A stretch of DNA of 64,000 nucleotides from positions 26,805,095 through 26,869,094 of the forward strand of contig OY754967.1 of NCBI GenBank assembly GCA_963576475.1, read 5' to 3'. Source of the DNA: Molanna angustata. Lineage: Eukaryota; Arthropoda; Insecta; Trichoptera; Molannidae. Below, in pieces: positions 1 to 17,000 of the stretch (the first letter of the stretch is position 1; the number at the start of each line of letters is the position of its first letter). Made by a program: the position numbers and the translations under genes. The notes beneath the pieces were generated by a model. It saw only the letters and a program-made list of their open reading frames with translations, was not told the DNA's origin and made no database searches.

Positions 1-99
1 TAAATATAATGCATTTTTTTATTTATTTGACGATAGTTCGTCTTTATAAACAATTTTCATAATTTTAACCATCATTTGTTGTTTGTCCATGTTTCCGGT

Positions 100-5575
<5,476 letters not shown>

Positions 5576-6150
5576 TTGACATGACTAATTGTCCTAATTT
5601 TTTTGTGGTCGACTTGTTTATTTGCTTATGAGTTATAATTATATTGTTAAAAAAAGGATAAATATTCCCTAATTATAAAAAAATGAAAAATGTATCTAAA
5701 AAATATAAGGTTATTACCATCCACTCTACCCAACATTGCTATTTGGGATAATAATCACTTTCGCCTTAAAAAAAAAACAAACCATTAAATATTTTAACAT
5801 TAAACTTGGCGGGATCCTTATTTGCCTTGAGGTGAATTTTATTTAATTGAAATTTTATAATGAACGTTTACACCTGGAAGGTGATTAATTTATTTTACAA
5901 GAGTGGTCGTGATGTCCATTTGCCTGTTTACGTTTTGCAGTATTTTATGACTTGCTCAAACTATTATTCAATTTTATTTCATTCAAGTAACTTAATTATT
6001 TTTGTATTTTGTCACCTCAGTATGTATATGGATGTAATACCAGGGTTAATAAATTACTTTAATTTTAATTGTTTTATTTTATTTGTTTACCTACATTTTA
6101 TATATTTAACAGGGTTTGGTTTATACTAAAAACTAAAATAATTGATTTAA
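5576..6150 (+). other. Pabp 3' UTR and poly(A) signal
   Basis: AT-rich non-coding sequence after the Pabp stop. The best poly(A) signal is AATAAA at 6048-6053, followed by a T-rich stretch. The true cleavage site cannot be fixed without transcript data. Confidence 0.5.
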
Positions 6151-6520
6151 ACACAGTATACATTCCAATTTCATTTCACACCGCGCGATAAAATCCTTTT
6201 ATCCACAGTCGCCCGTTGGTTATAGACGTTTTCGTACTGTGAAACGAATCAGAATAGGACATATTGTATCAATATTTTGTGAGCCCGCCTTCGGCATCAA
6301 TAATTTCTTGGACTCGACAACACATGCTTTCAATACTTTTTTAACATTATAAAATATTATTGTGGTTACAATATATAATTTTGTCAATAAAATTAACTTT
6401 GTTATATTTTCTTTGTAAATTTTTCTTTTTGGGAGTTCTATTGGATTGACATCATCTGGTGAGTTACCTGTCCAATCCAAAAATGGAAATCTTTCTTGTG
6501 AGATGCATTTTTTTATAGAT
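6150..6520 (-). pseudogene. Tc1-like transposase fragment
   Basis: On the minus strand the residues LDWTGNSPD-(D)-VNPIE and then a KRK..YKENITKL stretch, followed by a CVVES...PKAG tail, match the C-terminal third of Tc1-family transposases (consensus W-PGNSPDLNPIE, ending in an AxGGxTxY-like tail). The reading is broken by an extra residue and diverged sites. The first two thirds of the transposase were not found upstream. The CAGTATAC near 6157 may be the outer end of the element. Confidence 0.65.
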
Positions 6521-6539
6521 ATGGCAAAGGGATCATAAA

Positions 6540-8008
6540 TATGAATCTTGCATAAATATGAATTAATCCCTTAATAGAGCCTCATAATACGCTCTATGAT
6601 GTAGTTGACCCGGACCTCTTATTTTAGGTACGTGAATTACCACATTTTTTTTAGCAATTATACGCTGTTTTTTCTTTTACTTAATAATTTTATAAAACCA
6701 TTTTTTCTTGGCAAGTATCTCCTTTCCTACACATTACTAAAAAATGTGGAATTTTTGAAGTAAGACTTTTAACATATACAAATTTATCAAAAGTTCAACT
6801 TATTAGAAAAACTAAATATTGCACTTACTTCCTCAGAAATATAAAAAAAACTGATAATAGACAGAGAAAACAATCCCTTGCTTGTAATGATGATGGTTGA
6901 GTGTCTTGACAAAATGGCTTCCAGAGATACCGATAGTAAAAGAATACTGAATAATTAATAAATAAGTTTCTTCTTATAAATACATCCCCACCATAATATT
7001 TTAGAAAGTTATATGTATGTATGTGGGTATTTTTTTTTGTTTTCAATCAACAACTAGAAAACTTAAGGTTAAATATTCTGCATATTGCTTTCTTTGCGAC
7101 CAGTGAGTAACTTGGGCAAATAAAAAATAGACTTTTTAATGTTTTATTATGTTATTTTTCATTTTTTTGTAAATTTTCCTACAAATGTAATATTTTAATG
7201 GTAATTAATTATCTAAATTTTTATTTGTTTATATATTTATCTCATAAACGAATTAATAAAAGAAGTATGTACTTGGAATTCATTCAACAATCCAAACGGA
7301 TGGGACAAGCAGAAACTTTAAATACTCTTTTCACAATTAAAACAATATATAAGAACAGGGGGTTATAGCCAACGCTAAACTCTTCATAATGCTTAAATTT
7401 ATTCAAATTATAAAACCACTTTTCAACTCCAATCTTGCTGAAATTTCTTTCCCAGTCCAATCCTACTGAAATTTCAAACCACTTCCCTTTGCATTATTTG
7501 AGACTCAAGGGACAGTGAGAATTGAAGGGAAGGGACGGATGGAGGGACTGAAGTAACAGAAGGGACTGTTTTTAAAAGAACTAACTTATTTTAGTTAATT
7601 TTTGTTTATTGTATTGGATATTTTTTACTCATCTGAATTTATCATAACAAATAAACAGTTCAAAATTAAGAAAATGATTTTCTTGATACGTTAGCATATT
7701 GCTTTACCTTCTCTAGCAACGCCGGGTAAAAAAAAACTAGTTTAAAATATATTTCATTGATTTTCAATTGTTAATTCAATTTTAAATGGAATATATAAAA
7801 AAAATGATTGGCGGCAGTAATAAATTGTCAGGGGCCTTCACAACTATTTGCAACTTGACTTTAATCCAATGCTAAGGCAGTTTCAATTATATTGAAAACT
7901 GAATAAGTGTTGGATTAAACTCACATTGCAAAAAGTAAAACTGATTGTATAAGAATAACTATATTCATCCCTATCCTAATTAGATTCCATTCAAAGGAAA
8001 CAAATATT
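6540..8008. other. AT-rich intergenic stretch, nothing coding seen
   Basis: Separates the 3' ends of the convergent Pabp and LARS2 genes. It contains only homopolymer runs and a small GGGAAGGGA-rich patch near 7500-7570. Part of the left side may be 3' UTR of LARS2. Confidence 0.5.
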
Positions 8009-11000
8009 TTAGACCAACTTTTTAATACTTAATTTGTCATCTGCAACATTCTTATTTATCTTTGTATAATCCATCCAAAAGTACAAAGTTGCTTTGCAGT
8101 TTGGAAAAATTTCTAAGAATGTCGTTGAAATGGCTTCAGTTTTTATCTTTGAACTGAATTGTTCTTTATATATGTGTTCCAGAGCACTTTTTAGATTTAA
8201 ATTATTTAATTCTTGAGGTAAAATTTTTAATGACCCGATATCATTTCCGTTAATCTAAAAATATAAAATATATCATTATCACATTGAATACTAAAAAATC
8301 TTATTGAATGTAGAGCTTGACAATCAAAAGAATGGGAGTAGCAATTTTAGGCACCATAGTTGCAAAGCTAGACAATTTCAAACGTCAACTTTATTCCTGT
8401 ACTAAAATTGGTTCATGCATAGGTGGTATCAGTGGTGTAGCTACCTAATGGCAGAGTCAAACAAAGCATGACCCTATTTGGCCCAATTTTTTAAACACAG
8501 TATGAAAAATAATTATCAATCTAAATATTCTAAATCAAACAGAGCCAAACACAATGTAGATTATATTTTAATAATAGATCTTAAAAATACTCATTAGTAA
8601 TTTTGCAAACAAGAAGGAATTGAAACTGGTAACATTATTTTAATTTATTTTCATATTTACTCTATTATGAGAATATTTATTATGTGGCATTTGTAAATAT
8701 AATAAATATAGACTGTTTCGATTTGAAATGTCATAAGGGATGAAACTCGTTTTTATTCCTCCAAGGATGAAACAGTATTTTTCAGTAGAGACCAAAATAA
8801 AATTTTGGGTAGTAAAACATTGCAACTATCTCATATTTTCCCTATTGGAACGATTTATACATAGAAATTCTTATAAATACTTCATCTAAAGAATAAAAGT
8901 TACTAAAATTACATACATATTACAGATTAGAATATAGTGTTTACTTACACAATAATATTCCAGGACAGATGTCCTTTACGACATTCAAGATAGTATTTAA
9001 GCTTTTAAATTTTTTAAGTTAGTTAACATGGTAGATAATTATGGTCAAGTATCCAAATTAATCATATGTTTGAGTTAAGATAAACTACTAACCACCTCTA
9101 GATAAAGTAATAAATATCTAATCCAACACAATACGAGAAAAAACTAATTTGACAAAAATAAATTATTAAATAATCATAGAGACCACTGGAAATGCATAGA
9201 CTTACAACATCTAGAACTTTACCCAAAGATGTTGAAGCACATTAACTGCATGAATATTGTAGGGGTGTCCAGGGGGACAAGTCTGGTCAACCAGCAAAAT
9301 CAAAACCATCCATGTTTACCCATATCATGGATATAATTATCTTATGGAGTTCTAGAGATATTATAGAACTCCATATGATAAATATATCCATGCTATGGGT
9401 AAACATGGATGGTTTTAATTTTGTCTGTTGACCAGACTTGCCCCCCTGATTTCTCGACAAATTGTGTTACTGATTTCCAAATTCAAATATTGTTAGTCGC
9501 ATTCTGAATACATCTCTCATACATTTCACTAAACTATATCACATTAAAAACACAGAGTTGTGTTACTGATTCTTATATATACAGTGTTACATTTCATTAA
9601 AGCTTACCTTGCAAATTAAATTTAATTTATAATCTGTGTCAACCACTGGCCATTTTTGATCAAGAACATTACTATTCCACTTAAATATCATTCTATTTTG
9701 TTCCATACTCCCTGAAGTATAAGTTAATCCAGACCACAATTCGGAAGCAAAGTGAGGTGCGATTGGTGCTAACATTATTATTAGACATGCTAATGTTCTT
9801 TCATATTCTTCACTGATGGCTATGAACTTCTTTGATACCTTCTGAAAATAAAAAAAAGGAATATGAGGCATGCCTTTTATGTTTTGTCGTTTGAAGAAAA
9901 TAACACTTTTACAATATTATAGTATCTTTTATAGTTTTTCAAAGTATTCACCAGGTAGTTTAATACACTTTTCCATTCACTCAAACCAGTTATTAAACAT
10001 TTATTCCACTCCAAAGTAGGGGTGTTCAATATGGCTATCTTAAAAGAGTTGACTGCTTCACTGGACTGGAACCTTTGACCACAAAGATTTTTTTAATTTC
10101 AGGAAATGCAAAGAAATTGTTAGGGCTTAGGTCAGGACTGTATAGAGGGTGGTCATGAATTTCTACGTTTTCTTGCTTCAAATACTGAATAGTTTGACGA
10201 GCGCTGTGTGAGCTTGCGTTATCATGGTGTAGGATGATGCGTCGCTTTGGGTTAGATTTCCGACATTCGACGATGACTTGTGGTAAACAAACTGTCGTAT
10301 ACCACTTTGCATTAACCGTTCTACGATCTTCAAGTGCAATCGTAGCAACATGACCGGTTTTTGCAACGAACTTTAATCTGCTTTGGCTCGTCTTGGAAGA
10401 CCCAGACTGAAGATTGTTGTTTGGAATCAGGATCTTAGGCATAGATCCAAGATTCGTCATCACTGATGATGTCGTGGACGTGATTTGACTCTCCTTGGTT
10501 GATCCTTTGAAGAGTTTTCTTACACCAATCTGACGCGGGCCGCCTTATTATCGTCGGAAAGCAAATATCGCTAGTTTGTTGGGATTCAACGACAAACTAG
10601 CTTTCTCACACCAAGCGCCACATACAAGATCTCCTGAATGGTTATCTCTGAGATACTTAATAATGCCTCTATCTCTCGATATATCACATGACAATCTTCG
10701 AGAATTAGTTGTCTCACAGAAATGATGTTTTCTTCAGTGAAGGCGGATTTTGGACGTCCTTCACGAGATTTGTCACTAAGACTGGTATGTCCACACTGGA
10801 ATTCTAAGTGACAGCATTCGACAGTCCGCAGAGATGAGGCTTTATCATGGAACACAGATGTAAGCTCTTCAAAACACTGAAGCCGTGTTAGGCCTCTTTT
10901 AAAGTTAGAAAATTATTGCACGGACATTTTCCTTAGTAAGATTCATTATCGTAATTGACCTGACAGATTCATGACGATGCAATAACTAAACAATAGCATT

Positions 11001-14000
11001 AATCCTAATACTTTCAATTGTTTTGAGATTCTAAATTCAAACAAATTTGAATATCAAACAGTTCCAAATTCAAAACTGCTGGTAAATATGTAAACGACAG
11101 ATTTTAAAAGGCATGCCTAGTATATACAGAGATGACACAAACTATGACTTTAGGTCAGTGGATTGGCACACGTAAAAAGATGGCACGAGGTGTACTTCAA
11201 ACACATTCATTGGTCAAATATAAATCAGATATTAAAGGCACATTTATATAGAAGCAAAAGTGTTTGCTTTTCGAAATTTAAATCCCTTTGTTAACAACGT
11301 GCACTTTTTGATATTAGTGTTGTGATAGTGGTAGATATTAAAATATTTACTAAAAATTATTTATTGTTATAGGTATTAATTAACAGGCAGGCAGCTATTT
11401 GCTGATGGGTCTATATCATGTGCTTCTTTGTGTAATTACAACATGTTTACTACATTATTATATTGTAAGAGTAATTTATTTACAATGCAATTACATACTT
11501 GAAATATCATGTGTGTGTGTGTTACTGGTAAGTGTGTAATTGCGATGGTACAATGAACGCCTCACTAGGGAGTCCTGTGCCAAGGTGTTTATTTGATCAG
11601 TTGCATTTTGCCTTTTCATAAATTCTTCTAAATTAATGAATTCTTAGGAATAATATCGCCTGGTGCCAGCAAATAGTGTTACCAAAAAAGGCTAATAATA
11701 TTTTTTTAATTTTTAATATCTACTTGTGCATAGTATCCAATATTATTCTCAAGAAAGGCTAATAATATATTTTTAATGTTTAATATCTACTTGTGCATAG
11801 TATCCAATATTATTCTCAATAAAAGGATTATTTTTAAATACTCAGATATATTATTTTAGATTGTATATTAAAAGTAAAAAATACATAAGCTAAGTTCGGT
11901 TTCAAGTAAATTTAAATGTTATAATTACAAAATGTGTATAGTAAGCGGCAAACATCTTGAGTATATCATGTGGCATGCGCAGAGTAGTAACTTTTATCAG
12001 AGTAACTTATCTACCAGATTTTTATTTTTTTCTTTTTTCAGTCTAAATTTATAAGTGGATCATCATCTTAAGTCTCCAAAGTATGGCAACTAGTTACTTG
12101 ATTCTTGTCAAGTTGTTTGTTTTTTATAATAAGAACGGTTGCTAAAAAGCATTTTAAAATAAATTGTGATAGCTTCATAGCAAAAAATAGTGATGCTGTC
12201 CATAAACCATTAAAATCACAAAACCTTGTTAACCAACCGTTTCAGCAATTACTTAATTATTAATCTTAATAATTACAAATCACACTCACCCTTAATACAT
12301 TACTTAATTCCTGTAATCTTGAGATCACCACACTGAATAATTACTAATCACACTTACCCTTAATACATTACTTAATTCCTGTAATCTTGAGATCACCACA
12401 CTGAATGAATGATAATAATTATAATTTATAGTAGTAGATATAATAAAATTATTCCGGGAATTTTTTAACGCTTGTTCATTTTTAATAAATTCCTCCGATG
12501 TTGTAATTTTTTCTTTATCTTCATAACTCACATTGTTACTTCTACACTTCTTCAAATCTTGTATAGTGAGCCAGAGTTTACGTTGCCAATTAAGAATTCC
12601 AGGAAATGCTAGAATAAAAATATATGCTTAGGGATACCACAGCATTATTATATTTCTGAAGAAAATGAGGACAAAAACTGCAGTTGTGTTATTCTGTTTG
12701 ATGTAACTTGAATAATTAAAAAGAAATTGCATATTATAATATTGTTATTATTAAGATCATAGCCAAAAATCCCCTTACGGGATTAGGCAAAATAACATGA
12801 ATAATGTAATTATATTTTTATTAATAAAATTAAAAAAAATGAAAATAAAGCTGCTGGCATAAATGACAATCAAACTGAAGAATCATGGATAAAGGCATGT
12901 GTTACTCCAGGAAAATATTTACACCAGTTTCATTTTCTTCAAATCTACGAATAGCAATAAAAGTTGATGCACCCTTTACATTTTATCATGGCCCAGCAAA
13001 TTTTACACCAATTAGACTAAAAAATACATTTGAATCATTTTCAGCAGTATAAATGGCAATAGAAAAGATTTATTTATTGTATTCACCAAAAATCTAATTT
13101 TAATAATTCCATTTGTCCAAAATGAAAGAAAATGTAACTGGGGTTGGGAATACAAACTATAGCTTACTTGCACTTGACCAATGTCTAGGTGAAGAAGGTG
13201 ATACATCCCCTAACATAAATAATCTTGTAGTATCACATCCATATTGTTCTATTAATTCTGTAGGATCAACTCCGTTGTATTTTGATTTGCTCATTTTTTC
13301 CCATATTATTTCAACTGGTTTATTATCCTTTTTAGTAACAGCATTACCTTTTTTCACATTCAATATTTCAACTTCACTTTTAGGTATATATATTCCTGTT
13401 TCTTTAATTCTGAAAGCCTCTCCCATAACCATTCCTTGTACTAAAAGTTTTTTAAATGGTTCTTTCTCGGGTACTTTCCCTAATGAATGTAAAAAATGTG
13501 ACATAAATCTTGCATAATATAAATGTAAAACAGCATGCTCTTTGCCACCAATATATAAATCTACAGGTAATTTTCTAAAAACTTTTTTAATGTCAAATGG
13601 TTGAGTAGCATTCTTTGGATCAATATATCTAAGAAAATACCAAGATGAATCCACAAATGTGTCCATAGTGTCTGTTTCTCGAGTAGCCTTACAACCACAA
13701 TTTGGACAAGTAGTATCAATCCAACTGGAGTATTTAGAAGTATGTAATTTGATATTTTTATCGAGAATTGTAATACTGGGTAAAGTAACAGGGAGATCTT
13801 CTAGTGGCACTGGAACAATGCCGCAAGATTGACAATTTATTATTGGAATTGGTGTACCCCAATATCTTTGACGAGATATTAACCAATCTTTTAATTTTGA
13901 ACTGACTGGATAACCACCTACATTCATTTTTAATGCTGTTTCACAAACTTTTATCTTATTTTTTGTTATATTATGTGGTAATGAAAATGACTCACAATAA

Positions 14001-17000
14001 CTAGAGCATGGAAGCTTTGTTTTCATAAAAAACATTTCATCCAATTCATTTGTATGCGGACTTCCTAAATATGTATCAGTACCTTCTGAGTATAACACTT
14101 CATTTGTTACAAATATTGGTATTTTTTTCATAGTTATAGGATTTTCTGCAACCAATTTCAATTGCTTATATGACTCATGTTCATTGATGTATAATTTTTT
14201 ATTATCTAATATACTATTTGGAGATACAGCAATAAATTCTGCACATAAAAGAATTTCTGGCTTATCAGTCCATACTGTGATTGCATTATTTTGAATATTA
14301 TCATTATCAAATAATCGAAAGTCAATAGTAATTCCGTCACAATTTCCTATCCAATGTTTCTGCAAATCAATGATATCTTTCCAATTCTGTAAAACTGGAT
14401 CATCCAATCCATCATATAAATCTTTGGCGAATTTAGTAGTTTTAATAAACCATTGATTCAAAATTTTCTTCTCTACTTTTGCTCCTGAACGCCATGAACA
14501 TCCATTTATGTCTACTTGCTCGTCTGCTAAAACAGTTTGATCAACAGGATCCCAATTAACATATGCCTAAAATAACAATCGTAATTAGGATTCCACGTTA
14601 TCATATTGGTCTGTGGTGACACATATTGTTACTTATATCGCACCATCACATTCACACAACTGCAGGACGCCCAGTTGCAGAACGTCCCAGGTATCTTGCT
14701 CCTGAATGACTTGCAACCGCCAAAAATGAATTTGACACCATGGTACGCCTTGGTATCACGCGACCATCAGAAAGTTCTTGGGCATCTCCATTGCACCCTG
14801 TATCAAAAGCTGACAACCAATGCAAATTCAGTCATTGATCGGCACAAAATTTATCTCTACAATCAACCTTGTGCGCGCTTACAACCAGATACCAGTAGCT
14901 CCTGAAGACATACAAAAAACCGCAATCACGACTCCCTTTGGATTGTTCAAATTTCCATACAAATGTCCTTCAGTCTTACATACGTCTACATCAACAACAT
15001 ACTCATTGTATCCAGCACAGAAGAAGAACATCTCAAACATCTTGAGATCCTTTTCACGCGATTGCAACAATATGGCGTGATCATCAATGCGGCCAAATGC
15101 AATTTCGGAGCAACTGAGGTGAAATTTCTTGAATATCTAGTCTCCAGCAATGGAATATGTCCATTGCCAGACAAGGTAGAAGCTATTTCAAACTTCAACC
15201 GAAGAAAAGAATTTCGACAGTTCTTAGGAGCAATCAACTTCTATCGTCGATTCATTCCCAACGCAGAAACCAGACAGAGGCACCACTCAATGCTTTCTTA
15301 CAGAACAATGCAAAAGGAAAACAACCGGTCCCATGGACAGCTGACACCATCGAAGCCATGGAAGAATGTAAGAAATCCCTCTGCGATGCAACCTTGCTAG
15401 CACACCCTAAGAATGACTCACATCTTGCCATAGTCACTGACGCATCCGATACTGAAGTAGGTGCTGCTCTACAACAAAAGGTTGATGATGTAAGGGAACT
15501 ATTTGCGTTCTTTTACAAAAAAATTAAGCCCAGCAGAAATAAAATATGGAGCTTACGATAGAAAGTTATTGGCAATCTACTTGGCCATCAAACATTTCAG
15601 ACATTTGGTGGAAGCACGAACGTTTACCATCCTCACAGACCACAAGCCAATCACATTCGCTTTTAAGTAAAAATATGATAAATGCTCACCACATAAGTTT
15701 CGACATCTAGATTATATCTCGCAATTTTCAACAGATATACGCCACATTTCTGGGAAAGAAAATGTCATTGCCGATACTCTCTCACGCGTAGAGTCATTAG
15801 AACGCCCCATGGACTTTGAAGCGCTTGCAACCAACCAAACACAAGATGAAGAAATCAAAATGTACCTACAAGAAGGAATGGCACTCAGACTCCATCAAGT
15901 AGTCTCTATACATACAGAAAATGTTTGATGGAGATGGTTAAAGCCTGGTTAAAGATGGGACACCGCTGAGAATCACAACCGACCAAGGATGACAATTTAA
16001 GTAGCAGCTATTCAAACAACTGAACAGTTTGACAAGTACGAAACATCTCAGGACAACAGCATACTATCCTGAAGCAAATGGCATGGTCGAACGCCTGCAT
16101 CGACATCTCAAAGCAGCTATCCGTTGCCATCCTACTGATTGATGGACGAAATCATTGCCCACAGTTCTCATGGGACTTAGAGCTGCATGGCAAGAAGATC
16201 TCAAGACCACCTCGGCTGAATTAGTATATGGCGAGCCACTACGTCTACTCGGAGAATTTCTGACTGAGCAGTCGCAGACAAGGAATGCTCATATGACCAA
16301 ATTTGCAAAAACACTCTGTGAAAATTTTCAGCGTCATTAAAATTTTCCCTGTCATTAAATCATCTCGCTCGACATTTTAAACAATACAGAGCCGCATTAG
16401 GCTAGAAGATTATTTTTTTATTGTTTTTTTTTCTCACATTAAAGACCATCTTAGTAATTTGTGAACCAAGTGTTAACATTAAGTGTTTGTGAACAAGATT
16501 TTTCTAAGGCAATTCTGTGAACTTACAAACATTGTTCATGCATCGCGACTTTTGTCACTGGGATGGAGTTGATGTGGTAACACATATTGTTACTTATATC
16601 GCGTCATCACATCTTTCGGCAACACAAAGATTTCCACTGGAATCCCCGCATCTCTGATAGTAACAAGCCCGACATACGCAAATTATGAAACCTTCAACCA
16701 ATCAGAAGACAGATGACATCAGTCCAGCAGTCCCAAACACATTAAAACACGGGACCTAACATTCCTGTCCGGCTGTCAGTCATAGGCAGTCACACACACC
16801 TTCATCATCATTCTTAACCAATTTGCGAACTAACCACCATCCTTCACGCCTCTTCATATCTCTATAGGTCCTATACTTCATATACTTCTATATCGCAAAC
16901 AATCAATAATGAGTAGTGTAGAACAGTGGTTCCCAATTATTACTTTCCTACAAATATCCTCTAGGGACTGGAAAACACATACCCTGTAAAATAAAATTAT

